Source: JBLMYQ01 sp050258375
GTDB taxonomy: Bacteria > Bacillota > Clostridia > Acetivibrionales > UBA4821
NCBI GenBank assembly: GCA_050258375.1
Contig: JBLMYQ010000002.1
Location: forward strand, 1-64,000
DNA length: 64,000 bases
Reading direction: 5' to 3'
Under the pieces are notes generated by a model. It worked only from the letters and a program-made list of their open reading frames with translations, made no database searches and had not been told where the DNA came from. Every line of letters starts with the position of its first letter. Position 1 is the first letter of the stretch. This document shows, one piece after another, positions 44,061 through 53,604 of the stretch. A program made the translations under genes and the position numbers.

Positions 44061-46796
44061 TTAGACCCCTCCCAATTTTGCAAGCTTTTCTTTTGCCTGG
44101 CTGACAGCTTGATCCAGCTCTCCAGCGGTTGTTACTGGCTTTAATGACTTTTTGCCTGTTTCTTCAAATTCATTTTTAATCTCTGATGCTTTCTTAAAGT
44201 AAACCTTCGCCTTTCCCTTGTCTCCTAATTGAACTGCATTTTCACCTGCTATTATATATAGCTGAGCCTTTTCATAATATGCATCGGCAATGAATCTTTC
44301 CATTACTACAAGATTATCTGCATATGCCAACCCTTCATCGAACTTTCCATTAGCAAGCAGGAAGGATGCGGCTTGAGCAATAGAAATAAATGAATTTGGT
44401 TCATTTTTAACATTAATCTTTATATTATCTCTCAATTGGGTTTCTATTTCGTCTCTTTGTTCCTTGGATAAATTTTGAGCAAGCATTTGATACATATTTA
44501 AATATTTTACATATGTTTGCCTTCTTTTTTCATCAAGCGGCTGAATCTTTAAATATTCGCTGTAAGAAGGAATCAACACCGGAAGAATCTTTCGCAAATC
44601 TTCAGCGGCAGGCTGTTTCCCAGCGTATGTGCTTTCTAAAATACTTGCCTTGGCAATCAGGCTTCTGCCGTTTAAAGAGTTAATTCCTGCAGCAATAAGC
44701 ATTATCATCAGGATTGCAATTAATGTTGAAGCACAATAATTTACTGATGGGGTAAAATCTTTATATTTTTTCTTATTAGCACTATCATATATTTTTATTT
44801 CAAAACCTTTATAATCTTTCCGCAAAATATACATACCTGCAAGTATTCCGGTCAATGCCCATGCTGTAATCGGTACAGCACTCAGCGAAAAATCAAAATC
44901 TATAATACTATGTGCATATAATGACAATATCGCTACAAATACTGTGCTTGCAGTAATTATCCTATTGGAATTGTCAACACCCTCTGTCTCTGTTTCATTT
45001 TTTTCAAGTCTTACCTTTCTATAGTGATGAATAATCAAAACTATAGTTCCAATTAATACTGAAATCCCTAAAATTCCCGTTTCAACCCAAAGCTGAACCG
45101 GATAATTATGAACCTCATTAGAAGCATACTCGTAAGATTGATATTGATGGTAAAGAGCTTTCCAGCCTCCTCCACCTGTTCCGAACGGATATGCACCTAT
45201 TATCCTGAATGCATCATTTACAAATATTAATCTCTGCCATGCATTATGAGTTTGTAAGCTTATATCCTGAATTTTATATATCAAATCTGTAGGAAGATAT
45301 TTATATTGTATTATTAATTTTTTTTCTTTGCCCGTATTTACGTCTTTAAGAACAAAATTTGAAAAGCTGGCGCTGGTATTTGGGATGTAATTTTGCAATT
45401 GAATTCTTAATGTCCTAGTGCTGTCTTTTGTTGTAAATTCCATACTTTTTCTTGCCTTTTCGGTTTTACCCTTTATTTCTGCAAGCTGCTCAAGATTGGC
45501 AAATTTATCCATGCCTAATGCTATAATACTGTATGGCTCCTCATTTTTTTCATTAGAAAGGGCATCAACATCAAAATTAAGAATATACTTTGCAGATGGT
45601 TTTATATTTGTGATATCTCTGACAACTATCTTCTGGGAAGCAGCCTCTTTTACATCATGTTTTATAAGCAGCGGCTTTTCAATATTAAGTGCAAAACCTA
45701 CTAAAACAACAAATATCATTACCACTGAAGCAGCTGTTACTACATATATTTTTGTACTTACAGCAAAAAGAACTCTCTTTAATCTCTGAATAATGCTTGT
45801 CAGAACTGCCGAAATAAATGCTCCGATAATAATAGTAATCCAAACCTTTGAGTACTGCCCCGCATTGACATAGTTTCCATACATGGCAGAGAATGAAACG
45901 CCTGCAACTATAGGAACAAATGCGTCAACAGTAAAACTCAATATATGCTTTTTATTCCTGAAGGAAATGAAAAGTATTAATACCATAAGCGGAAGAACTA
46001 AAACCATTCCTCTCGAACCGGTCAGAATAAATGTATAAAATACTATAAAGCCTGCCGCTCCGTACCAAGCCCTCTTCAAATATGATCTTGTTACCATTAG
46101 AAGTCCGGATATAAGCAAAAATACCGCTCCGAGATATGAAGCAAGCACGTTTGGATATTGAAGAGTAGAGAAGATTCTACCTTCAGCAAAGCCCCCAAAG
46201 AATTTAAAATCCATAAGCTTTGCCGCGCCTTGTTGAAACTGCAGCCAAACCGGAATCTGCTTAATAAACCAATTAATCTTATTTGTTAATATTCCGCCAG
46301 CTCCTGCATCCACTCCAAGGATACAAACACCTAATGCACTTACCAGAATTGCATTTAAAATGATTTTTATATTTTTATCTTCTTTTATAATATCTCTGCA
46401 TATTAAGTATATAAAGAAATAGTTAATGTATCTTAAAAATTTGTCCCAGGCTTCTTGTGCGCTCGCAGCTATACCAAGCATAATCGGAAGTGCATAGACC
46501 AGCACAAGCAATATGGCTGCAATATCCAACGGTGCTTTAATAATCTTAAAATCCTTGTCAAATAATTTTTTTATAATAAAAGCAAGAAAAAGCAAGCCAG
46601 TGTATAAAAATGTGGTGGACATTTCTTCATTAAAGTATAATCCTCTGAAAAATGGAGCATAAAACAGTAAAATCACTAAACCAATCAGTACACATACATT
46701 TAGTACTTTTACCAGCTTTGATTTTTGAACAGGATTTTTGACAGGCTCGCTGGTCTTCTTAATATTCTGTTTAATATTTGAATTTTTTTTGCCCAT
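44061..46796 (-). CDS. Wzy/O-antigen ligase-like membrane protein with TPR-like C-terminus
   Basis: The 911-residue product has about 13 hydrophobic helices. The conserved O-antigen ligase/polymerase pattern is present: LTGSRGMVLVLPL (about 250) and the extracytoplasmic loop HNYPVQLWVETGILG (about 580). Two features are unusual. A long polar insertion of about 170 residues (about 370-540) between helices has beta-rich character, and the C-terminal 200 residues contain TPR-like helices (AYYEKAQLYIIAGENAVQLGDKGKAKVYFKKA). It probably polymerises or ligates the glycan flipped by the adjacent Wzx. ATG 46796 follows AAAAGG. Confidence 0.88.
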   Translation of the reverse strand: MGKKNSNIKQNIKKTSEPVKNPVQKSKLVKVLNVCVLIGLVILLFYAPFFRGLYFNEEMSTTFLYTGLLFLAFIIKKLFDKDFKIIKAPLDIAAILLVLVYALPIMLGIAASAQEAWDKFLRYINYFFIYLICRDIIKEDKNIKIILNAILVSALGVCILGVDAGAGGILTNKINWFIKQIPVWLQFQQGAAKLMDFKFFGGFAEGRIFSTLQYPNVLASYLGAVFLLISGLLMVTRSYLKRAWYGAAGFIVFYTFILTGSRGMVLVLPLMVLILFISFRNKKHILSFTVDAFVPIVAGVSFSAMYGNYVNAGQYSKVWITIIIGAFISAVLTSIIQRLKRVLFAVSTKIYVVTAASVVMIFVVLVGFALNIEKPLLIKHDVKEAASQKIVVRDITNIKPSAKYILNFDVDALSNEKNEEPYSIIALGMDKFANLEQLAEIKGKTEKARKSMEFTTKDSTRTLRIQLQNYIPNTSASFSNFVLKDVNTGKEKKLIIQYKYLPTDLIYKIQDISLQTHNAWQRLIFVNDAFRIIGAYPFGTGGGGWKALYHQYQSYEYASNEVHNYPVQLWVETGILGISVLIGTIVLIIHHYRKVRLEKNETETEGVDNSNRIITASTVFVAILSLYAHSIIDFDFSLSAVPITAWALTGILAGMYILRKDYKGFEIKIYDSANKKKYKDFTPSVNYCASTLIAILMIMLIAAGINSLNGRSLIAKASILESTYAGKQPAAEDLRKILPVLIPSYSEYLKIQPLDEKRRQTYVKYLNMYQMLAQNLSKEQRDEIETQLRDNIKINVKNEPNSFISIAQAASFLLANGKFDEGLAYADNLVVMERFIADAYYEKAQLYIIAGENAVQLGDKGKAKVYFKKASEIKNEFEETGKKSLKPVTTAGELDQAVSQAKEKLAKLGGV

Positions 46797-46896
46797 TACC
46801 TTTTCTCCCTATTAAAAATATTACTACCTGCTTAGAACACGAATTAGTTTAACATATTTTTCTGCAAAGATGCAAACCTCATACAAAAAAATTAAA

Positions 46897-46925
46897 ACTG
46901 CTGTTAAAATTACTTTTTCAGCAGT
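46897..46925 (-). terminator. Terminator of the cobalamin-uptake operon
   Basis: ACTGCTG and CAGCAGT arms (46897-46903, 46919-46925) with a T-rich minus-strand tail lie 43 bp after the stop of the SLH protein and before the polysaccharide locus. Confidence 0.7.
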
Positions 46926-46967
46926 CTTAAAAACTTTCCATTTAAAAATCTAAGAATATTCAACCAC

Positions 46968-49118
46968 TTATAACTCAAGCATCCTATAAATCATTACTAC
47001 CGCTTCTGCTCTTGTACTGACATCACTTCCAGCAAGCATTCCGCCTTTTTTGCCTTTTATTATTCCTGCATTTGCTGCTTGGAGGAGACTCTCCCGCGCC
47101 CATTGGGGCACATTATTCCAATCAGTAATTTGCTCCTTGGCATTTTCTTTAAGATTTATATTTTTATACTTTAATGCTCTTGAAATCATTGCAGCTATTT
47201 CCTGCCTGGTGATTTTTTCTTTTGGCTTAAAAGTGTCATCTCCCAATCCTTTGATTATTCCGATTCTTTTAGCTGTTGAAATATATGGAACAGCCCACGA
47301 GCCTATCTTATCCTGATCCCTAAAAATCTTTCCAGATGCGCTTTCAGGCTTTTCACCTATAGCAGCAACAATCATTCTTACAACCTCTTCCCTGGTAACC
47401 TTACGCTCAGGCTCAAATTTTCCTTCTCCTGTTCCCTCAACCACACCTTTTAAAACCATATATTCAATTTCTTTTTTTGCCCATATAAAATTCTCTGTAA
47501 TATCACTAAACTTATGTATATCTGCGTTTATGCCTTGTTCCTTGCTTTCCAGCATAGCTGGTTCCTTTACTTGTTCTTGCTGCTCTGCCTGTTCAGGCAA
47601 ATCTGATTCTGCACTTTCGGACCAGAACCATATAACTATATCCTTATCTTTAACAGTACAATTTTTAGCTGAAACTCCCGGCACTTTCCCATTGACCTTA
47701 TACTTCCAGCCAGCAGTAGAAGTAAGGTCTTCCTTTATTCCGTCAATTTCACTTATATATGCATCATCATTTTTTGTTTTAAAGTTAAGCCCTGTTTGAT
47801 ATAAAGCCTGCAAGACAGTTTTCCCATACTTCGTATTCTCATCTACTGTTATTTTTTTAAGGGAACAGACTTCTTTTTCTCCCTTGCCTATTACCGATAC
47901 GCTTATTGTAATACTTCCGGTCTTATCCTCCTGAGGCTCTGAGCCTGAAGAGCCACCGGGGCTGTTATTCCCTCCCGAAAACGGAATTAAATATTTAAGG
48001 TAATACCTGGTTATTGCCGAAATTTCTTCATAAGTTGAATATTTTATATCAAAGCCGCTTTTAAAGCTTCCATCTTCATTTTGATTATCAAGCATTGCTG
48101 TAATAAGATTTTTGCCGTTCTTATTCCAGATTCCTTCTGTTGGGTTTATATTCAAATCAATCAGCATCATAACAGCTTCAGCGGTTGTATCACAATTTGG
48201 TGCTCCCCAAGCCTCAATAGCACCTGACGCGGTTTGCAATTTATTGATTGACTCGATAGCCTTCTTAATAATTGCATGCTGATTGTCACAACCAAGAATC
48301 TTCAGAGAACGAACAATCCTTGCTGTTGTGTCTACATCAGTAAAGCCCCAATCTTCAAAAATACCGTTATTATAGCTTAATCCCTCAAAATACGCAATCA
48401 GCTCGTTCTTTTTCGGTATTCCTACCCCGGACTTGTCAAGAGCTATTATTGCAAGAACATCGGTATAAACACCCTCGCCAAATGTTCCATCATTTTTTTG
48501 TTTATCTAATAAAAGCTGAACTACATTCTTGCCATAAAAATCCTTCGGATTCTTTTTTAATGATGAGAGTGCATATATAAGCTTGGAAAGCTCCCCAGCT
48601 GTTGATTTATCAGTTATATTCAAAGAATGAAGATACTCAATATATGTACTTTCTCCAGCCTTTGGAATATTAATATCCACTCCTGCATCTCCTAAAGCCG
48701 AAGCAATATAATAATGTCCTGTATAGCCTCCAAAGCTGCCATCTGCACTCTGTATCCCTCTAAGGTAATTTACTGTCTTTTGAAGTACAGATTGATTATA
48801 AATATTAATCTGTACACTTTTTGTCTCTCCTTCATATACTGCCTTTATGACTGCAGTTTCATTCTTCCCGGAGTCCACAGAATCAAGAGTTATTATGAAA
48901 TTGCCCTCTTGAGCATCAACCTTCTTATTATTGTAATACCATTTAATATCAGAATAAACGCTTTCAGATACGCTGTCGATATTAAGGAGCATTTGCGAAT
49001 TATTGAGATAGTATTCACCCTGTCTGGGTTGAATGATTTCAAAATTGGCATATGTAAAACCATACGTTGAAAGCAAAGTAATCAATAACATTATTGTAGA
49101 TAAACCAAATTTTTTCAT
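46968..49118 (-). CDS. S-layer-anchored toroid + DUF4430 protein (transcobalamin-like architecture)
   Basis: The 716-residue exported protein has a signal peptide (about 1-24, FTYA end), a short beta domain, an alpha/alpha-toroid with prenyltransferase/cyclase-type repeats (QSADGSFGGY, QKNDGTFGEG, QNEDGSFKSG; about 105-385), a Gly/Ser linker, and a DUF4430 domain (about 410-505; KTVLQALYQTGLNF ... GWKYKVNGKVPG ... KDKDIVIWFW). Three SLH domains (about 535-716) anchor it to the cell wall. Toroid plus DUF4430-like beta domain is the two-domain plan of intrinsic factor and transcobalamin. With a B12 riboswitch and a predicted cobalamin ECF transporter in the same operon, a surface B12-binding role is likely but not proven. 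It starts 21 bases after the preceding gene ends, with AGGAGG. Confidence 0.9.
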   Translation of the reverse strand: MKKFGLSTIMLLITLLSTYGFTYANFEIIQPRQGEYYLNNSQMLLNIDSVSESVYSDIKWYYNNKKVDAQEGNFIITLDSVDSGKNETAVIKAVYEGETKSVQINIYNQSVLQKTVNYLRGIQSADGSFGGYTGHYYIASALGDAGVDINIPKAGESTYIEYLHSLNITDKSTAGELSKLIYALSSLKKNPKDFYGKNVVQLLLDKQKNDGTFGEGVYTDVLAIIALDKSGVGIPKKNELIAYFEGLSYNNGIFEDWGFTDVDTTARIVRSLKILGCDNQHAIIKKAIESINKLQTASGAIEAWGAPNCDTTAEAVMMLIDLNINPTEGIWNKNGKNLITAMLDNQNEDGSFKSGFDIKYSTYEEISAITRYYLKYLIPFSGGNNSPGGSSGSEPQEDKTGSITISVSVIGKGEKEVCSLKKITVDENTKYGKTVLQALYQTGLNFKTKNDDAYISEIDGIKEDLTSTAGWKYKVNGKVPGVSAKNCTVKDKDIVIWFWSESAESDLPEQAEQQEQVKEPAMLESKEQGINADIHKFSDITENFIWAKKEIEYMVLKGVVEGTGEGKFEPERKVTREEVVRMIVAAIGEKPESASGKIFRDQDKIGSWAVPYISTAKRIGIIKGLGDDTFKPKEKITRQEIAAMISRALKYKNINLKENAKEQITDWNNVPQWARESLLQAANAGIIKGKKGGMLAGSDVSTRAEAVVMIYRMLEL

Positions 49119-49139
49119 GCCTTCCTCCTGAATTTCTTA

Positions 49140-50417
49140 TTATTTACCTGCACTGCTTTCCCTAATTACTTGATAAACACTTTTTAAATTATAATAATCC
49201 GCAAGTGCGGTTAATGCCCTCGTAGTTGCCATCATATCCGCCTCTCCTCCTCGGATATGGCTAAAGCTTCCATCCGAGAGCTGAAATGATATTATAAAAT
49301 CAATCATATTTTTATCTTTTTCTTTTATCCATTCTTCAGAGGTTGGATCAATCCCTATTGCAACCAATCCCTGAACTACTGCCGAAGCTGTGTCAGGGTT
49401 TTCCTGACCGAATATCTCGAACCCACCGGAGGAGCTTTGTCTGGATTTGATAAACTCAACAGCCTTTTTAACCTCTTTATCATTTTTATTTTTCCCCAGG
49501 GCACTAAACCCAACAAGAGCCATACCAGTCATATCCATGTCAGATTTTGCTCCTGTGAATATTCCGAATCCACCATCAGAATTCTGCCTGGAAATCAGCC
49601 AGTCATAAGCCCTTTCGGAATTTGATATCCTTTCACCTGCACAATACAAGGATATTATCCCCCAAATGTGTGAATTAAGAAGCTTCTCTCCTTTTCCCTG
49701 TATTGTATCTGCAAACTTGCCGGAAGCCGTTTGACTTTTTATCACTGCTTCTACAAAATTTATGCCGGCAAAGCTTTTCGGATTTTTCCCCACCGATAAA
49801 ATTCCGATTATTGTTCTCTGATAATCAGTTGCCCTCTCCGCATCAAAATCATTGCCTTCTTTTATTTCTTTCTCTTTCCAATCCAATGCCTTTTTATAGT
49901 TATCCGGCTCTGAGCTTCTCTCAATCGAATACATTGCCGCAGCAGGCCAATCAAGGTATCCTTTAAAATCATTTTTCAAAAAATATGACTTTATATAATT
50001 TCCGGTGAGCTTCATAGAATTTAAAGTACGTTCACGTATTATTGAATTTCCAGTATTTCTAAAATTAATTTCATTATTCTTTTGGGCTGAAAAAAAATTA
50101 GTCTTATGTTGGTTCCTTGTAACTTCAACTTGATTTTTATTACTTACTTTTTCTTCATTCTCTTTTATGGAAGCATTGTTAAATTGCTTCTCCTGAATTT
50201 CATCCGTTTTAGATAAAGGTACTATCTCAGTCCTTTTTATTACTGGTTTTGAGGCTGAAGCTTTGTCCAAAGCCTTTGAGGAAACAAAAATCTGTGTTTT
50301 TTTATTTGCCTGATCAGCCATGCCCTTAGTAAAGACAGCAATACCTATTAACATAAAGCTAGCTATTATTCCGATTAAAATACCTTTTTTCTTAATATCC
50401 CTCACTCCTTTGGCCAT
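49140..50417 (-). CDS. Membrane-anchored alpha/alpha-toroid protein
   Basis: The 425-residue product has one N-terminal membrane anchor (about 12-31, uncleaved or signal-type), a polar Lys/Asn/Glu linker (about 35-125), and a toroid of cyclase-type repeats (RQNSDGGFGIFTG, RQSSSGGFEIFG, QLSDGSFSHI; about 130-420). No DUF4430 and no SLH domain is present. No acidic DxDD cyclase motif is seen, so it is not a terpene cyclase. It resembles the alpha domain of intrinsic factor and likely pairs with a DUF4430 partner. ATG 50417 overlaps the cbrT end by 26 bases. The ribosome site is weak. Confidence 0.85.
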   Translation of the reverse strand: MAKGVRDIKKKGILIGIIASFMLIGIAVFTKGMADQANKKTQIFVSSKALDKASASKPVIKRTEIVPLSKTDEIQEKQFNNASIKENEEKVSNKNQVEVTRNQHKTNFFSAQKNNEINFRNTGNSIIRERTLNSMKLTGNYIKSYFLKNDFKGYLDWPAAAMYSIERSSEPDNYKKALDWKEKEIKEGNDFDAERATDYQRTIIGILSVGKNPKSFAGINFVEAVIKSQTASGKFADTIQGKGEKLLNSHIWGIISLYCAGERISNSERAYDWLISRQNSDGGFGIFTGAKSDMDMTGMALVGFSALGKNKNDKEVKKAVEFIKSRQSSSGGFEIFGQENPDTASAVVQGLVAIGIDPTSEEWIKEKDKNMIDFIISFQLSDGSFSHIRGGEADMMATTRALTALADYYNLKSVYQVIRESSAGK

Positions 50418-51042
50418 ATTTTGCTCTCACTTGGGTAACCCTGTTTTCCTCCTCTATTTTTACATCAATGCTCATTTTCCTTTGAAACCTTGTTACTATA
50501 TTCACAAACTCAGCACCAAACAACCATGCAAAAATTATGTTTCCGGCCCCATGCAAGGTATCAAACCAAAAGCTTGAGGCACATAATATCAGATAGCCCT
50601 TTAAGCTGTGCGGAGAAGTATATGAGTACCAAGTCCAGAAATTCATTATCCATCCAAAAAGGAATCCCCATACTCCACAAAAAATCGCAAAAGCTGGTTT
50701 ATTAAAACCAATCTTGATTTTTCCAGCCAAGCCTGCCGTTACTCCAGCAAATCCCCAGTCAATCATTTGCCAGGGAGTCCAGGGACCTTGTCCCAAAAAA
50801 AAGTTTGAAATTCCGGCAGAGAGAACTCCGGTAACAAATCCAGCCAGCGGTCCCATTGAATAGCCTGTAACAATTACTATAAACGTAGTTGGCTGAACAT
50901 TAGGAATTGCTGCAAAAGGAATTCTTCCTAATGCCCCCAGCGCAGACATTATTGATATAAGCGCAATCTGCTTTGAGTTTATGTTTCTCTTTTCATAAAT
51001 ATATAGCCCAACGGCAATAAAAATAATTATTAGTATGGTCAT
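50392..51042 (-). CDS. cbrT: ECF transporter substrate-binding membrane subunit, CbrT type (predicted cobalamin)
   Basis: The 216-residue integral membrane protein has six hydrophobic segments and the S-component hallmark region ALGRIPFAAIPNVQPTTFIV, followed by GFVTGVLSAGISNFFLGQGPWTPWQM. This pattern is characteristic of the CbrT group, predicted and for one member shown to import cobalamin. Its place in an operon with a cobalamin riboswitch agrees. Its ribosome site (GGGGGTGAG) lies in a CACCCC-type palindromic element that also contains the cbrU stop codon. Confidence 0.88.
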   Translation of the reverse strand: MTILIIIFIAVGLYIYEKRNINSKQIALISIMSALGALGRIPFAAIPNVQPTTFIVIVTGYSMGPLAGFVTGVLSAGISNFFLGQGPWTPWQMIDWGFAGVTAGLAGKIKIGFNKPAFAIFCGVWGFLFGWIMNFWTWYSYTSPHSLKGYLILCASSFWFDTLHGAGNIIFAWLFGAEFVNIVTRFQRKMSIDVKIEEENRVTQVRAKYGQRSEGY

Positions 51043-51080
51043 AACTCACCCCCTGCCCCCTCTCTTAAAATAGAGGGGAA
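51043..51080. repeat. CACCCC-type palindromic element between cbrU and cbrT
   Basis: AACTCACCCCC...CCCCCTCTC, AAAATA, GAGGGG. Read on the minus strand it covers the last codons and TAA of cbrU and then supplies the GGGGGTGAG ribosome site of cbrT. Confidence 0.5.
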
Positions 51081-52729
51081 TATAACTTCCTTTTAAGACT
51101 CTGTACCCTTCTAATTCTTCCCTCACCCATACCTTTAAACAATTTATTAACCTGTGAAGGAAAATACAGATTATTATTCAAAATCTCTTCCCTTGTCCCA
51201 TCCGCTGCTATTTCTCCTTCATGCATAATAACAACCCTTTCGCAGTATTGCACTGAAAAATCCACATCATGGGTTACAAGGATAATTGCTGCTCCTCTTT
51301 TTTGCAAATCCAGAAGCATTTCTCCAAGAGCCTTTTTGTTTTTATAATCCATTCCACGGGTAGGCTCATCCAGAAGAATTATTCCTTGAAACATACACAT
51401 TATACTTGCAAGCGCCACCCTTTGTTTTTGACCTGAGCTTAAATCCCTGGGGTTCTTATCCTTAAATTTATCCAACCCAAGAACCTCCATAAGCCCATTT
51501 GTTTCGTCATTCCATTTCCTATTAAAATTCTTTAGAGTAAATAAAACCTCATCCTTTACTGTATCGTTGAAAAGGTAATCATCCGGATTTTGTCCCAGAT
51601 AAGAGATTCTTTGAGCCAGCTCATAAACACTCTTTCCTTCGTTGGAAACCCCAGCCGCCTCAATTGTTCCACTATCAGGCATTAACAGACCGTTGATATT
51701 TTTTAAAAGAGTCGTCTTTCCTGCTCCATTTTGACCAAGGATTGCTATAAATTCTCCCTTTTTAACCTCAAGATTAATATCTTTTAAAGCATTCTTAAAA
51801 TTATCATACGAAAAATTCAGCTTGCTGATTTTTACTGCTGTTTCCCTATGTACCTCAGTTCCACTTTTTAAATATTTCAAAGAAAGGGCTTGCAGATGAT
51901 TTATCTCTGTTTCGGATAATCCCGCAAGGACTTTGTGCCCTTCCTCTACAGTGATTGGAATTTTTTCAAGATTAAATCCGAAAAATAATTTTGGAATAAC
52001 CGGAACAAATTCAAATCCGGTTTTATCTGCCCACCCGCAGTATTCGTCTGCTGCACCATCAAATACTATTCTGCCTCCATCCATAGCAATAACCCTATCA
52101 GCAAAATGAAGACATTTTTCAAGCTTTTGTTCGGCCATTATTATAGTTTTATTACTGCGCTTTGCAACCTTTTTTATTGTATTCATCAACTCTTCCGATG
52201 ATTTTGGATCTATCTGCGAAGTAGGCTCATCAAGAAGCAGTACATCAGGATTCATTCCAAGTACCGAAGCAAGTGCAACCTTTTGTTTTTGACCGGAAGA
52301 AAGCATATTAATCTTTTTATCTGTAAGCCTTTGTATGCCAACAGTGCGAATAACTTCAGCCATTTTCCCTTTAGCTTCATCCTTATTTATTCCCATATTC
52401 TCCATTGGCAGTAATATTTCTCTTTCTACAGTTGAGCAAACAAGCTGTTTTTCCGGGTCCTGAAAAAGCATTCCGACTTTAGGCGCAAGCGATTTTAAAT
52501 TTTTCAACATATTTAAATCACCAACAAATGCGCTGCCTGATATTCTGCCTCCATAAAATGCTGGAACCAATCCCGCCAACAGCTTCAATAATGTTGATTT
52601 CCCACATCCTGAATGTCCGACCAGCAGAATCATTTCTCCCCGCCTTATTCTCAAATTAATATTTTCCAAAGCAGGCAAAAAAGAGTCCGGATAAAAATAT
52701 GTTAGGTTTTCTATTTTAAAGTTTTGCAT
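51065..52729 (-). CDS. cbrU: Duplicated ECF ATPase, CbrU type
   Basis: The 554-residue protein fuses two complete ABC domains. The first has Walker A GHSGCGKSTLLKLLAG, signature LSSGQKQKVALAS and Walker B DVLLLDEPTSQIDP. The second (from about 300) has GQNGAGKTTLLKNI, LSSGQKQRVALAS and GIILLDEPTRGMDY. Double ATPases power ECF importers. It would energise the CbrV/CbrT complex. ATG 52729 follows GGAGG and overlaps the cbrV end by 19 bases, so the genes are translationally coupled. Confidence 0.93.
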   Translation of the reverse strand: MQNFKIENLTYFYPDSFLPALENINLRIRRGEMILLVGHSGCGKSTLLKLLAGLVPAFYGGRISGSAFVGDLNMLKNLKSLAPKVGMLFQDPEKQLVCSTVEREILLPMENMGINKDEAKGKMAEVIRTVGIQRLTDKKINMLSSGQKQKVALASVLGMNPDVLLLDEPTSQIDPKSSEELMNTIKKVAKRSNKTIIMAEQKLEKCLHFADRVIAMDGGRIVFDGAADEYCGWADKTGFEFVPVIPKLFFGFNLEKIPITVEEGHKVLAGLSETEINHLQALSLKYLKSGTEVHRETAVKISKLNFSYDNFKNALKDINLEVKKGEFIAILGQNGAGKTTLLKNINGLLMPDSGTIEAAGVSNEGKSVYELAQRISYLGQNPDDYLFNDTVKDEVLFTLKNFNRKWNDETNGLMEVLGLDKFKDKNPRDLSSGQKQRVALASIMCMFQGIILLDEPTRGMDYKNKKALGEMLLDLQKRGAAIILVTHDVDFSVQYCERVVIMHEGEIAADGTREEILNNNLYFPSQVNKLFKGMGEGRIRRVQSLKRKLYSPLF

Positions 52730-53604
52730 TTATCAGACCTCCATGAAAGTATCGCCGGCATGATAACCAATAGCGGTAAAAAGCCAACTACTATCCATAC
52801 CCAAGCTGCATTATTGATAGTAAAACCAAGCCTTGGGAAGAACTTAAAAGCTAAAAAGCCTCCTGAATAATTAAAAATTGTAATAAAAACAACCATTATT
52901 CCAGCAAATATAAGCCAAAAATCTTTTAATCCAAAGCTTTCATCATAGTGCCTTCTGCGTTTTGCAGCTCCATAGCCTTTTGATTCAAGCGCCTCCGCTG
53001 TCTGCATGGAACCTTCGAGACTCGAAAAAAGCAATATCTTTATAAACGGCCACCCGGCTTTAATACGTTTAAATATATTTTTCGAATCAAGCTGTACTCC
53101 TCTTGTCATTTGAACCTCAGCAATCCTTTTGGTACTTTCCATCATGGAAGGAATCATTTTTGCGGTAAGTGCTGCAGTAACAGCCGAACGTGGAGCTGCA
53201 AATGAAATTAAATTAAAAATTTTATCAGCTTCAACGCAAATATTTAAAAATACAAATAACAAAACAGTGTTAACAAGCTTAAGCATTAATACCAAAGCGA
53301 ATATCAGACATTCCAATGTGATTTTTATATCCCCAAAGACAGGAACCTCGGTCAGCCTGAATAATACAGTTGCGCCTCTACTATTTACGATTGGATTTAT
53401 CAGCATTATTGGTATCCCAATGAAGGCAGCAAGAATCAATGCATTCTTAATAGCTTTTCTATCAGCAGACATTATCAGCAAGCAGATAGAACCAAAGAAA
53501 ATTATCTGCACAGCCGGATTATTTGTAACTGAAACAAAAATAAGCATACAGGTCAAATAAATTATTAATGCCAATGTATTAAATGATTTGAAAAAGTCCT
53601 TCAC
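52711..53604 (-). CDS. cbrV: ECF transmembrane coupling subunit, CbrV type
   Basis: The 297-residue EcfT-like protein has about six hydrophobic segments and the ATPase-coupling motifs IAEVQMTRGVQLDSKN and TAEALESKGYGAAKRR (both with the Ala-Arg-Gly-like pattern of T-components). GTG 53604 is chosen because GGAGG sits 6 bases upstream and the GTGA overlap with the lipoprotein stop is a classic coupling arrangement. The longer frame from TTG 53631 has no such site. Confidence 0.9.
   Translation of the reverse strand: MKDFFKSFNTLALIIYLTCMLIFVSVTNNPAVQIIFFGSICLLIMSADRKAIKNALILAAFIGIPIMLINPIVNSRGATVLFRLTEVPVFGDIKITLECLIFALVLMLKLVNTVLLFVFLNICVEADKIFNLISFAAPRSAVTAALTAKMIPSMMESTKRIAEVQMTRGVQLDSKNIFKRIKAGWPFIKILLFSSLEGSMQTAEALESKGYGAAKRRRHYDESFGLKDFWLIFAGIMVVFITIFNYSGGFLAFKFFPRLGFTINNAAWVWIVVGFLPLLVIMPAILSWRSDKCKTLK

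Noticed and set aside
49140..50417. Terpene or squalene cyclase
   Set aside because: The toroid repeats resemble cyclases but the acidic DxDD catalytic motif is absent, and the operon is under B12 control.
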